Shown: positions 32,433 through 41,324, counted from the first letter of the stretch. The stretch is 42,132 nucleotides of DNA from Pedobacter sp. ASV17 (GCF_016429065.1 NZ_JAELTX010000038.1:1-42132); one strand, 5' to 3'. Notes: generated by a model not told the origin, from the letters alone. Program-made: numbers and translations.

Positions 32433-33161
32433 TTATTCAGCCATGTTATGGTAAACCGCTTGAACGTCATCATCCTCTTCAAGCTTATCGATCAATTTCA
32501 ATACATCTGCCGCCTGTTCTTCGGTTACTTCGTGGTGAGACAAAGCAATACGCTCCAATTTAGAGCTCTTCAATTCAAGACCTTTCTCCTCTAATGCTTT
32601 TTGTAGCGAACCAAAGTTCTCAAATGCACCTTGCGCTACCACAATATCATTTCCTTCTTCGTCAGCCTCTACGTAAAGTTCTTCCAAACCTGCATCAATC
32701 AATTCAAACTCTAATTCTTCCAAATCCAGGTCCTCGGTAGGTGCAAATCTGAAAATAGATTTCCTATTGAAAACGAAATCCAAAGAGCCTGTTTTACCTA
32801 AAGAACCATTGGTTTTATTGAAATAACTACGAACGTTAGCTACGGTACGGTTGGTGTTATCAGTTGCTGTTTCAATTAATACCGCAACGCCGTGTGGCGC
32901 ATATCCTTCGTAAACAATCTCTTCATAATTAGCCATCGACTTATCAGAAGCACGCTTAATCGCAGCATCTACCCTGTCTTTAGGCATGTTTACCGCTTTG
33001 GCATTTTGGATAGCCGTACGTAAACGAGAGTTGGTTTCTGGATGAGGACCACCATCTTTAACAGCAATTACAATATCCTTACCAATACGGGTAAATTGAA
33101 CCGCCATTTTGGCCCAACGTTTAAATTTTCTTTCTTTTCTAAATTCGAATGCTCTTCCCAT
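32433..33161 (-). CDS. YebC/PmpR-family protein (TACO1 family)
   Basis: 242 residues from the ATG at 33161, opening with MGRAFEFRKERKFKRWAKMA as in other Bacteroidota members. An in-frame ATG at 33209 would add 16 residues that are only translated repeat DNA, so it is rejected. The family fold is visible: RIGKDIVIAVKDGGPHPETN, NAKAVNMPKDRVDAAIKRA, IVYEGYAPHGVAVLIETATDNTNRT, VRSYFNKTNGSLGKTGSLDFVF, and the acidic C-terminal ferredoxin-like part ending DDDVQAVYHNMAE. Members act as transcription regulators or as ribosome-associated factors that relieve stalling on proline runs. Downstream of tdh, separated only by repeats. Confidence 0.95.
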   Translation of the reverse strand: MGRAFEFRKERKFKRWAKMAVQFTRIGKDIVIAVKDGGPHPETNSRLRTAIQNAKAVNMPKDRVDAAIKRASDKSMANYEEIVYEGYAPHGVAVLIETATDNTNRTVANVRSYFNKTNGSLGKTGSLDFVFNRKSIFRFAPTEDLDLEELEFELIDAGLEELYVEADEEGNDIVVAQGAFENFGSLQKALEEKGLELKSSKLERIALSHHEVTEEQAADVLKLIDKLEEDDDVQAVYHNMAE

Positions 33162-33504
33162 TATTTTAGTATTTAGTAACCAGTATTTAGTATTTAGACA
33201 TGAGGCCAAACCTTACACCTTAAAACCTTACACCTTGTACTTTAATTATTTTAGTATTTAGTAACCAGTATTTAGTATTTAGACATGAGGCCAAACCTTA
33301 CACCTTAAAACCTTACACCTTATACCTTATACCTTTAATTATTTTTAGTATTTAATAGCCAGTATTTAGTATTTAAACATGAGGCCAAACCTTACATCTT
33401 AAAACCTTACACCTTATACCTTTAATTATTTTTAGTATTTAGTAGCGAGTATTTAGACGTGAGGCCAAACCTTACACCTTAAAACCTTATACCCTATACC
33501 TTAA
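33162..33504. repeat. Four tandem repeats of 77-93 nt filling the tdh-yebC gap
   Basis: The unit starts with ATTATTTTTAGTATTTAG and contains heptamer-like AGTATTT/AGTAACC runs, then GAGGCCAAACC and repeated CCTTACA/CCTTAAAA words. Units begin near 33160, 33245, 33338 and 33425, with a partial fifth start at the tdh stop codon. The array runs exactly from the yebC start codon to the tdh stop codon. No gene or clear terminator within. Confidence 0.85.
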
Positions 33505-34449
33505 TTATTTTTTCAAGTTCGTTAACATATCGGTGGTCATTTTAGCCAAGTCAAACTCTGGCTTCCAGCCCCACTCTTTTTGTGCATAGCTATCGTCAAT
33601 TGATTTTGGCCAGCTATCAGCAATCTGTTGTCTCGGATCGTTTTCTGCATAGCTTAACTTAAAGTCAGGAATATGCTTTCTAATTTCTGCCGCCAACACT
33701 TCAGGTGTAAAACTTACCCCTGCAAAGTTATAGCTCGAACGAATGCTCAATTGCGCTGCTGGTGCATCCATCAATTCAATAGTTCCCCTAATCGCATCGT
33801 CCATATACATCATTGGCAATTCCGTTTCTGCCGACAAAAACGAAGCGTAACTTCCTTTTTTCAATGCTTCGTGGAAAATATGTACCGCATAATCAGTAGT
33901 ACCACCACCCGGTGCCGCTTTCCAACTGATCAATCCCGGATAACGGATGCTTCTTACATCTAAACCATATTTTTGGTGATAATATTCGCACCAACGCTCA
34001 CCCGCCAATTTACTAATGCCGTAAATGGTATTGGGATCCATGGTACAATATTGTGGTGTTTGCGCTTTTGGCGAGTTAGGTCCAAATACAGCGATAGAAC
34101 TTGGCCAGTACACCTTTGCGGTTTTATACGCCAAGGCAAAATCCAACACGTTCAACAAACCGTTCATGTTCAAATCCCAAGCCAACTTTGGATTTTGTTC
34201 GCCCGTTGCCGAAAGCAAGGCAGCCAACAAATAAACCTGTGTAGGTTGATACTTTTCAAAAATTGCCTTTAAAATATCTTTATCCAACACGTTCACAAAC
34301 TCGAACGGTCCCGCATTTTTGATTTCATAATCTGGGCGACGGATATCGCAAGCAATCACATTATCACTACCGTAGCCAGCACGCAATGCAGTCACTAACT
34401 CGGTGCCTATCTGCCCATTTGAGCCTAAAACTAATATCTTATCTTTCAT
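33505..34449 (-). CDS. L-threonine 3-dehydrogenase, SDR/epimerase type
   Basis: 314 residues from the ATG at 34449 (MKDKILVLGSNGQIG); an upstream ATG at 34470 adds seven residues ahead of the Rossmann strand and is less likely. NAD-binding GxxGxxG is Gly9-Gly12-Gly15. The catalytic Ser lies in YWPSSIAVFG (117-118), with Tyr143 and Lys147 in TIYGISKLAGERW. The segment GLISWKAAPGGGTTDYAVHIFH is characteristic of the short-chain threonine dehydrogenases that oxidise threonine to 2-amino-3-ketobutyrate; general NAD-dependent epimerases lack it. Its product is the substrate of Kbl, encoded in this window at 7164-8357. Probably the first gene of a tdh-yebC transcript. Confidence 0.9.
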   Translation of the reverse strand: MKDKILVLGSNGQIGTELVTALRAGYGSDNVIACDIRRPDYEIKNAGPFEFVNVLDKDILKAIFEKYQPTQVYLLAALLSATGEQNPKLAWDLNMNGLLNVLDFALAYKTAKVYWPSSIAVFGPNSPKAQTPQYCTMDPNTIYGISKLAGERWCEYYHQKYGLDVRSIRYPGLISWKAAPGGGTTDYAVHIFHEALKKGSYASFLSAETELPMMYMDDAIRGTIELMDAPAAQLSIRSSYNFAGVSFTPEVLAAEIRKHIPDFKLSYAENDPRQQIADSWPKSIDDSYAQKEWGWKPEFDLAKMTTDMLTNLKK

Positions 34450-34601
34450 GAATAAACTGAAGTTTGACAAAGGTAAAAAAATGGCTCAAAAGCAAATCAA
34501 AAAAATGAGCGGAGTTCTTTTCTTACTAACCGAGCCCATACCTAGGCTATACAAATTACCATCGATTTGCTAACTTAGCAATAACCAAAAATATAATCCT
34601 T

Positions 34602-36722
34602 ATGAATAAATTACTATTAACCGTCATTACGGCATCAGTACTGTTGTCCTGTAAAGAAAAAGTAAAAGAGGAACCCATCGTGTTAAAATATCCCGAAACA
34701 AAAAAAGTCGACACTGTTGACACCTACTTTGGAACACAAGTAAAAGATCCCTACCGCTGGCTGGAAGATGATAAATCTGCCGAAACCGCCGCTTGGGTAA
34801 AAGCCGAAAATGAAGTGACTTTCGGTTATCTGGAAAAAATCCCTTTCCGCAAAGAAATGAAAGACCGCTTGGAAAAGCTATGGAACTACGAAAAAATTTC
34901 TGCGCCATCACAAGAAGGAAACTATACCTATTACTTTAAGAACAACGGTTTGCAGAACCAGTCGGTGATGTACCGAAAAGACAAAGACGGCAAAGAAGAA
35001 GTATTCCTTGATCCGAACACCTTCTCAAAAGATGGTACCACTTCCCTATCTACCGTTGAATTTTCTAAAGACGGTTCTTTGGTGGCCTATTCTATTTCGG
35101 AAGCGGGTAGCGACTGGAACAAGATCATCATTATGGATGCCGTGAATAAGAAAAAACTGGAAGCTGAATTGGTAGACGTTAAATTTAGCGGCATTGCTTG
35201 GATTGGCAACCAAGGTTTTTACTATTCAAGCTACGACAAACCCAAAGGAAGTCAACTTTCGGCCAAAACCGACCAACATAAATTATATTTCCACCAGTTA
35301 GGCACTGCCCAAAAAGACGACAAAGTGATTTTTGGACAAAATGAGAAACGTAGATACGTTGGGGCAAGCGTAACCGAGGATGATAGATATTTGGTGATTT
35401 CGGCTTCCAACTCTACCTCTGGTAACGAGCTATACTTTAAAGACCTGACTGTTCCCGATAGCAAGATTGTGAACATCTTAGATAATTTTGACAGCGACAG
35501 TTATATTTTGGACAATGTGGGCACCAAACTCTATATCGTGACCAACCTAAAAGCACCTAACCAAAAATTAGTAACCGTTGATGCGGCTAATCCAAAATCG
35601 GCCAATTGGAAAGACTTTATTCCTGAAACAGAAAATGTGCTTTCCGTATCTACCGGCTCGGGCTATATTTTTGCCAATTATATGAAAGATGCCGTTTCGC
35701 AGGTAAAGCAGTATGATTACGAGGGCAAAATGCTCCGCGAAATTAAATTACCAGGACTTGGAACCGCTGGAGGCTTTGGAGGAAAAAGAGAAGATAAAGC
35801 CTTGTATTATTCGTTCACCAATTACATCACTCCGGGAACCATTTACTCTTTTGAACCCAAAGAAGGAAAATCTGCCGAATATCAAAAACCAAAAGTAGAT
35901 TTCAATGGTGCTGACTATGAAAGCAAACAGGTTTTTTACTCCTCCAAAGGTGGCACCAAGGTACCGATGATCATTACCTACAAAAAGGGATTGAAATTAG
36001 ATGGGAACAATCCTACCATTCTTTACGGATACGGTGGCTTTAACGTAAGCCTTACCCCAGCGTTTAGCATTTCAAATGCGGTATGGTTAGAGCAAGGTGG
36101 CGTTTATGCCGTACCAAATTTACGTGGTGGTGGCGAGTACGGCAAAAAATGGCACGACGATGGTACCCAAATGAAAAAACAGAACGTGTTTGATGATTTT
36201 ATTGCAGCGGCAGAATACCTGATTGCTCAAAAATATACTTCATCCAACTATTTGGCCATCCGCGGGGGTTCTAACGGCGGACTTTTGGTGGGCGCTACCA
36301 TGACCCAAAGACCAGAGCTAATGAAAGTAGCACTTCCGGCCGTAGGCGTGTTGGACATGCTACGTTACCACACCTTTACTGCTGGTGCAGGATGGGCCTA
36401 TGATTACGGAACTGCTCAAGATTCCAAAGCCATGTTTGAGTATCTTCAAAAATATTCGCCAGTACATCACGTAAAAGAAGGGACTAGCTACCCAGCTACT
36501 TTAATTACTACTGGCGACCACGATGACCGTGTAGTTCCGGCGCATAGCTTTAAGTTTGCGGCTGAGTTACAGGCCAAACAAAAAGGCGATAACCCGGTAC
36601 TCATTCGCATTGAAACCAATGCAGGTCATGGCGCAGGGAAACCTGTTTCCAAAACCATTGAAGAGGCCGCAGACATTCTTTCGTTCACCTTGTTTAATAT
36701 GGGCGTTAGAGAGTTGAAATAA
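34602..36722 (+). CDS. Prolyl oligopeptidase family serine peptidase (S9A), lipoprotein
   Basis: 706 residues. A lipoprotein signal (VLLSCKEK, Cys17) places it in the envelope. The N-terminal [29 protein letters not shown] is the classic S9A opening, followed by a seven-bladed propeller (about 75-430) and the alpha/beta-hydrolase domain: [31 protein letters not shown], the nucleophile Ser557 in RGGSNGGLL, the acid in [15 protein letters not shown] (Asp641 or 642) and His676 in NAGHGAGK. These positions almost match mammalian prolyl oligopeptidase (Ser554, Asp641, His680). It cuts short peptides after proline, probably in the periplasm. It stands alone and divergent from tdh. Confidence 0.95.
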   Translation: MNKLLLTVITASVLLSCKEKVKEEPIVLKYPETKKVDTVDTYFGTQVKDPYRWLEDDKSAETAAWVKAENEVTFGYLEKIPFRKEMKDRLEKLWNYEKISAPSQEGNYTYYFKNNGLQNQSVMYRKDKDGKEEVFLDPNTFSKDGTTSLSTVEFSKDGSLVAYSISEAGSDWNKIIIMDAVNKKKLEAELVDVKFSGIAWIGNQGFYYSSYDKPKGSQLSAKTDQHKLYFHQLGTAQKDDKVIFGQNEKRRYVGASVTEDDRYLVISASNSTSGNELYFKDLTVPDSKIVNILDNFDSDSYILDNVGTKLYIVTNLKAPNQKLVTVDAANPKSANWKDFIPETENVLSVSTGSGYIFANYMKDAVSQVKQYDYEGKMLREIKLPGLGTAGGFGGKREDKALYYSFTNYITPGTIYSFEPKEGKSAEYQKPKVDFNGADYESKQVFYSSKGGTKVPMIITYKKGLKLDGNNPTILYGYGGFNVSLTPAFSISNAVWLEQGGVYAVPNLRGGGEYGKKWHDDGTQMKKQNVFDDFIAAAEYLIAQKYTSSNYLAIRGGSNGGLLVGATMTQRPELMKVALPAVGVLDMLRYHTFTAGAGWAYDYGTAQDSKAMFEYLQKYSPVHHVKEGTSYPATLITTGDHDDRVVPAHSFKFAAELQAKQKGDNPVLIRIETNAGHGAGKPVSKTIEEAADILSFTLFNMGVRELK

Positions 36723-37088
36723 ACTTTTCGGCCAAGCTTAAAAAAACCTAAGTTAGGGATAAGCATTTTGTGATTTTTAATTATGTCAAGCACCCGTTCT
36801 TCGTTCTGTTAAAAACGGAGTCTATTTAGCATGCACTCTGATGTATTTATGTGGTTGTACTTTACCTTTACCAAAAATGCAAAAGCTTTTTAAATGAACC
36901 ACATAGGCACATCATAAACTCTAGGTATTTACAAAATGCGCTAATTACATGCAGCCGTAAACAGTTTTTACCTAACCCAAATTCACGTTAAAAAATAAAA
37001 AGGCCATGTCTAGAACAGACATGGCCAACCTAAAATACTAAGAGACAGGCAACACTCCTCCCTATGGTTACCTGTTGTTTCTCTTAGC
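36723..37088. other. Convergent intergenic region with inverted repeat and terminator
   Basis: 366 nt between convergent genes without a coding frame. It contains an imperfect 17-nt inverted repeat, GATGTATTTATGTGGTT at 36840-36856 against AACCACATAGGCACATC at 36897-36913 (three mismatches), and a strong minus-strand terminator at 36989-37026. An ACCACATAG word also occurs after the LLM gene near 3391. Confidence 0.6.
36989..37026 (-). terminator. Rho-independent terminator of the minus-strand small-gene cluster
   Basis: GGCCATGTCT at 37002-37011 pairs perfectly with AGACATGGCC at 37017-37026 around a 5-nt loop. On the minus strand the stem is followed by TTTTTATTTTTT. It lies about 60 nt after the stop of the 37089 gene. 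A weaker bulged hairpin (37040-37085) lies between. Confidence 0.85.
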
Positions 37089-37481
37089 TCACCTATGAAA
37101 AGTATCGTCGGTACCCCTGTTTAAACTTTGCTGTTCTTTTTCTGGGAACAAGCTTAGGATATCAAAAGGTTTCACAATATCACATTTCAAATTTTTCTGC
37201 TGTTGCACGCTTGCAGGAGCCATTAGCGCTTTTAGCGTCTCGGCAATAGCCGCTGGCAAAGGTTCCCCAGTGGCAAAATCACATGAAAGTCTATTCAAGT
37301 TCCTCCATGAATAATCTTGCAGGCCAAGCTCCAATATTGAAAATGGCAAAGCCGGCTTTTTTCCGCAAGCATCGTTAAGCTGATCTTTAGCTTCAATAGG
37401 TTGCAGCACGGTTTGACCACGTACCATGAAACCAGCGCCAAGCAATACAGCCATTAAAAAGGTTTTTTTGATCAAATTCAT
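37089..37481 (-). CDS. Small secreted protein of unknown function
   Basis: 130 residues, not recognised. There is a clear cleavable signal peptide (MNLIKKTFLMAVLLGAGFMVRGQ, cleavage near 23), so it is exported. The mature part has three Cys (in DACGKKP, LSCDFATG and LKCDIVKPF), an FSILELGLQDYSWRNLNRL helix-like region, and a polar C terminus without further motifs. It starts 12 nt after the stop of the upstream lipoprotein gene and ends before a strong terminator, so it is the last gene of the cluster. Confidence 0.7.
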   Translation of the reverse strand: MNLIKKTFLMAVLLGAGFMVRGQTVLQPIEAKDQLNDACGKKPALPFSILELGLQDYSWRNLNRLSCDFATGEPLPAAIAETLKALMAPASVQQQKNLKCDIVKPFDILSLFPEKEQQSLNRGTDDTFHR

Positions 37482-37493
37482 GATTTCTAAAGT

Positions 37494-37916
37494 TTAGTAA
37501 TTTTTAAGTACCTTTTCGAATACTTTTTCTGGCTCTAAGGTGCCTGCATAGGCTAACACTTCTTCGTTAAATTTCTTTATCGCAGTTTCTACGCCCAAAT
37601 TCACCATTTTTTCATCATCGCTCTTTAGCATAAGTAGTATTGCCGACAAGGTACCAGGTTCCTTTTTTTCGATATTCGAGGCCATTTCTGTTAAAAAAGC
37701 CGCCATCTTTTCCTTTTTCGCTTCAGTATCTATCCGCTGATTGTAAAATTGCTCAAATTGAGGATTCAGGGAAAGAACGGCAGCAAAATTTTGCTGTTCT
37801 ATGTTATTCACCAACTGTGCGCTTTCGTATTGATTTAAACGTAACATCAGCCCACAAGAAGATACTGTTAGCATGATAATTCCTAGGCCTAAGCCTAATA
37901 AGATTGATTTTTTCAT
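37494..37916 (-). CDS. Small lipoprotein of unknown function
   Basis: 140 residues, not recognised. The signal peptide ends in LTVSSCGL with the lipidated Cys at 21. The mature part is predicted to be largely alpha-helical with many charged residues (ESAQLVNNIEQQNFAAVL, EAKKEKMAAFLTEMASNIEKK, DEKMVNLGVETAIKKFNEE), without repeats or a catalytic motif. It lies between the small secreted protein gene (12 nt) and the 38007-38459 gene (90 nt), all on the minus strand. The start is supported by a standard Lys-rich signal peptide. Confidence 0.72.
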   Translation of the reverse strand: MKKSILLGLGLGIIMLTVSSCGLMLRLNQYESAQLVNNIEQQNFAAVLSLNPQFEQFYNQRIDTEAKKEKMAAFLTEMASNIEKKEPGTLSAILLMLKSDDEKMVNLGVETAIKKFNEEVLAYAGTLEPEKVFEKVLKNY

Positions 37917-38006
37917 ATTCTCGATTATTTAAATAATAATGCCGCTAAGAAGATTTAACTTCTGCTAAGTTGTTTATCGGCTTAGCGGCGAGTTTAATGT
38001 ATTTTG

Positions 38007-38459
38007 TTATTTAGCCGTTAGCATACGGTTAATTTGCTTTTGGGCCATTTTTAAATGTGCATTTGTTAAAGCATCAGTAAATTTGCCACTTTTTAGGGCC
38101 ACATCAATTTGATTTTTTAACTGTTCCATATTCACCATAGCCAACGCCTTAGATGAGCCCACAGGGTCGCCAGAAGGAAGTTGCTGAGCAGCCATTTGTC
38201 CAATTATTGGCAAGCCCTTGATTATATCCATAGGGTTAAAACCAGCTGGCATCAATAAAGTGGCCATTTTTTCCAAATAGTTGTTTTGGATATTTTGTCT
38301 AAAGGCATCTATTTTCCCTCCTACTGACAATTCGGCCCAAATTTTACTTTGGATGTCCTTCATGTAATCTGCTAATTGGTAACTTTTTTCGCCAAAACGG
38401 GAGTTCATCTTAGCCATTTTCGCCAAAGTTTCATTACCAACAAGGGCATCCATGAACAT
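38007..38459 (-). pseudogene. C-terminal remnant of a DUF5117/DUF4953-type zinc metalloprotease (probable)
   Basis: 150 codons from the ATG at 38459. The sequence resembles the extreme C terminus of the large Bacteroidota zinc-dependent metalloproteases: SYQLADYMKDIQSKIWAEL, IDAFRQNIQNNYLEKMATLL, then SSKALAMVNMEQLKNQIDVAL and ALTNAHLKMAQKQINRML. The protease domain with HExxH is absent. In the same frame, 20 open codons lie upstream of the ATG, ending at a TAA, and before that stop an in-frame short stretch begins with ATG (near 38600), as if an N terminus had been cut by the stop. There is no signal peptide with the ATG used here. It may be a decayed gene or a small gene of its own; the homology call rests on motif memory. 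Confidence 0.5.
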
Positions 38460-38804
38460 TTCAGTGAACTTATTTTGGTCACCCCCTTGTCTTGGAATGG
38501 CAAAAAGAAGGTAGGGTTTTTAACTTACTCTTACCTGCAGCAAGTTGATGCCGCAGGTAAAGCAAATTGTTTTCATTTTTATAGGTTTCAGTAGAGTCAT
38601 TTTTTGTGTATTATATTTTTTTGTTAACCTCCTTTCTATGTTTGGTTGGTGTGTATTTCATTTGGTAATTTGATGTAAAGACAGTTTACTAGGGCGACCC
38701 TCGCAAAAAAAATGCATTTTTTATTAAAAAAACTTTCAAACCATTGATTATCAGTTAGAAAATTTTCAATTTTTAGTAATTTTTCGGGCGTTTTTAGGGG
38801 AAGT
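38460..38804. other. AT-rich gap upstream of the minus-strand cluster
   Basis: 345 nt. The first 60 nt or so continue the open frame of the 38007 gene up to a stop. Beyond that it is AT-rich, with long A and T runs, and probably holds the cluster's promoter. I see no gene or RNA in it. Confidence 0.45.
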
Positions 38805-40398
38805 TTGCAGTTCGCAGTTTGCAGTTCTCAGTTTGCAGTTCGTAGTTCAAAGTTCTCAGTTTGCAGTTTGCAGTTCTCAGTGACGGGAGTGGGAAAGGCA
38901 AGTAATCCTAGCAGCGGCGTAAATAAGGCGTCATTTCGACTGAAGTGCAACCCCGAACTTTCGGAAGCGCATGTCCCAACTCTTCGGGAGAAATCTAGCA
39001 AGCTGTTTAACGCATATTGTCGGAGATTTAAACTTGTTGGCTTTTAATTTACCTGTGGCTGCTTTGCAATTGCACCTCCCTATTACAAATCGTTAGATTT
39101 CTCTCCCGAACTTTCGGGATCGAAATGACGGGTATGGGAACGGTTCAGTTCGCAGTTCGCAGTGACGGGCGTGGGAAGGGCTAGTAATCCTAGCAGTGGC
39201 GTAAATAATGCGTCATTCCGACTGAAGTACAGCCCCGAACTTTCGGGAGCACCTGTCCCAACTCTTCGGGAGAAATCTAGCAAACTGTTTAACGCATATT
39301 GTCGGAAATTTAAACTTACTGGTTTTTAATTTACCTGTAGCTGCTTTGCGGTTGCAACTCCCTATTACAAATTGTTAGATTTCTCTCCCGAACTTTCGGG
39401 ATCGAAATGACGGACGAGGAAGGGTTCGGTTCGCAGTTTTCAGTTCGCAGTTTGCAGTTATCAGTGACGGGCGTGGGAAAGGCAAGTAATCCTAGCAGCG
39501 GCGTAAATAATGCGTCATTTCGACTGAAGTGCAACCCCGAACTTTCGGAAGCGCATGTCCCAACTCTTCGGGAGAAATCTAGCAAGCTGTTTAACGCATA
39601 TTGTTAGAGATTTAAACTTGTTGGTTTTTAATTTACCTGTAGCTGCTTTGCGGTTACAACTCCCTATTACAAATTGTTAGATTTCTCTCCCGAACTTTCG
39701 GGATCGAAATGACGGACGAGGAAGGGTTCGGTTCGCAGTTTGCAGTTCGCAGTTTGCAGTTATCAGTGACGGGCGTGGGAAAGGCAAGTAATCCTAGCAG
39801 CGGCGTAAATAATGCGTCATTTCGACTGAAGTGCAACCCCGAACTTTCGGGAGCACCTGTCCCAACTCTTCGGGAGAAATCTAGCAAACTGTTTAACGCA
39901 TATTGTCGGAAATTTAAACTTACTGGTTTTTAATTTACCTGTAGCTGCTTTGCGGTTGCAACTCCCTATTACAAATTGTTAGATTTCTCTCCCGAACTTT
40001 CGGGATCGAAATGACGGACGAGGAAGGGTTCGGTTCGCAGTTTTCAGTTCGCAGTTTGCAGTTATCAGTGACGGGCGTGGGAAAGGCAAGTAATCCTAGC
40101 AGTGGCGTAAATAATGCGTCATTTCGACTGAAGTGCAACCCCGAACTTTCGGGAGCACCTGTCCCAACTCTTCGGGAGAAATCTAGCAAGCTGTTTAACG
40201 CATATTGTCGGAGATTTAAACTTGTTGGTTTTTAATTTACCTGTAGCTGCTTTGCGGTTGCACCTCCCTATTACAAATCGTTAGATTTCTCTCCCGAACT
40301 TTCGGGATCGAAATGACGGACGAGGAAGGGTTCGTTCTCAGTTTGCAGTTTGCAGTTCTCAGTGACGGGCGTGGGAAAGGCTAGTAATCCTAACGGCA
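38805..40398. repeat. Tandem array of about 300-bp non-coding repeats with heptamer spacers
   Basis: Marker TGACGGG occurs at 38881, 39163, 39465, 39767, 40069 and 40363; marker GTTAGATTTCTC occurs at 39092, 39374, 39676, 39978 and 40280. The first marker is followed by the second after exactly 211 nt in all five units. The segment between units is 71, 91, 91, 91 and 83 nt and consists partly of 7-nt words such as GCAGTTT, GCAGTTC and TCAGTTT. Each core carries two inverted family C arms (GTCATTTCGA ... GAGAAATCT). The array is richer in G+C than its flanks and holds no plausible gene; the small ORFs in it repeat with the DNA. Confidence 0.92.
38809..38887. repeat. Heptanucleotide tandem repeat at the array's left end
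   Basis: About ten consecutive 7-nt words of the form NNAGTT(C/T): GCAGTTC, GCAGTTT, GCAGTTC, TCAGTTT, GCAGTTC, GTAGTTC, AAAGTTC, TCAGTTT, GCAGTTT, GCAGTTC, then TCAGTGA leading into the first core. Shorter runs of the same words separate the later cores. Confidence 0.88.
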
Positions 40399-40704
40399 CC
40401 ACAACCACAGTCAATTACATTTACTTTCGAATTTCATTCATTTATATTATTTTTTATTTCACTTTTACTTTATTAGCAAAAGAACTACCTTTATGAAAGG
40501 CGACTACATGGATTCGCTTTCGTTTTGCATATGAAAACGAGGACAGATTTATAGCTCACACCGAAGGGATAAAACCAGGCAATTTGTTGCCAATATTGTA
40601 CCAAATTCGTAACAGATATTGACTTACTAACTTTTAATTATTATTATTACCTAAATTTATATAGTGTAAAAAACACACTTAGAACCAATATATAGACCAC
40701 TTAT
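40399..40704. other. AT-rich gap before the dehydrogenase genes
   Basis: 306 nt without a convincing gene. It contains a small CCTTT/AAAGG hairpin near 40489 and a very AT-rich leader (40620-40700) with TTGACTT at about 40619, which may include the promoter of the downstream operon. No exact TTTG-N19-TAnnTTTG match was seen. Confidence 0.4.
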
Positions 40705-41289
40705 ATGGACAGAAGAGAAGCACTCCGAAGCGTAGCTATTTTGTTAGGAACGGCCATTTCTGCTGGAACAACAGACATCTTGTTCAGCAGTTACACCTTA
40801 CCTGAAGGCGAAAGAAACGCGGTTAAATTTAACGCAGAGCAAATCAAAACACTCACCGAAATTGCTGATGTGATTATCCCTACCACCAAATCATCGGCAG
40901 GCGCCAAAGCAGCAGGCGTGGGCAAATTCATCCCAATGATGATCAACGACTGTTTTCCAGCAAAACAACAGCAATCTTTCTACAATGGATTAGTCGAATT
41001 TGAAGCCCGTACTAAAAAGCAGTATGGTAAAAGTTTTGCCTTAATTCCTTTGGTAGAGCGCAAAAAAATGCTTACCGCATTGAGACAGGAAACCTTAGAC
41101 CAAAGAACAAACAAACTTCCTGAAAAAGCGGATATCGCCTATTTCTTTACCACCGTGAGAGATCTTACTTCGTTAGGCTATTTCTCATCGGAAATTGGCT
41201 GTACCAAAGCCCGCGAGTATGTACAAATACCTGGCAGCTACGATGGTGCTTATCCACTTAAGCCAGGACAAAAATCTTGGGCAACCTAA
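40705..41289 (+). CDS. Gluconate 2-dehydrogenase subunit 3-like protein
   Basis: A 194-residue small subunit of a membrane or periplasmic sugar/alcohol dehydrogenase. The N terminus MDRREALRSVAILLGTAISAG resembles a Tat-type signal. The family signature is EQIKTLTEIADVIIPTTKSSAGAKAAGVGKFIPMMIND (residues about 45-85), followed by FYNGLVEFEARTKKQYGKSF and the C-terminal RDLTSLGYFSSEIGCTKAREYVQIPGSYDGAYPL. In such complexes this subunit escorts or anchors the FAD-bearing GMC catalytic subunit, which is encoded 35 nt downstream. Substrate not determinable; related pairs act on sugars, including 3-keto-sugar formation. Confidence 0.92.
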   Translation: MDRREALRSVAILLGTAISAGTTDILFSSYTLPEGERNAVKFNAEQIKTLTEIADVIIPTTKSSAGAKAAGVGKFIPMMINDCFPAKQQQSFYNGLVEFEARTKKQYGKSFALIPLVERKKMLTALRQETLDQRTNKLPEKADIAYFFTTVRDLTSLGYFSSEIGCTKAREYVQIPGSYDGAYPLKPGQKSWAT

Positions 41290-41324
41290 ACAACCTCTTT
41301 TCCCCTAAACAAAACACAAACAAA

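Noticed and set aside
33162..33209. 16-residue N-terminal extension of the YebC-family protein
   Set aside because: It is translated tandem-repeat DNA and is absent from the family, which starts at MGRAFEF.
36723..36988. Possible small RNA or tRNA in the convergent gap
   Set aside because: No cloverleaf, no GGTTCRANYCC-type T-arm and no promoter match; only an imperfect inverted repeat is visible.
38805..40235. Several 66-84 codon open frames on both strands inside the 300-bp array
   Set aside because: The same translations recur with every DNA unit, on both strands, without start signals or family resemblance. They follow the repeat and vary with it, so they are not genes.
38805..40398. 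CRISPR-like repeat/spacer array
   Set aside because: The repeated part is over 200 nt, the spacers are low-complexity heptamers and no cas genes are present.
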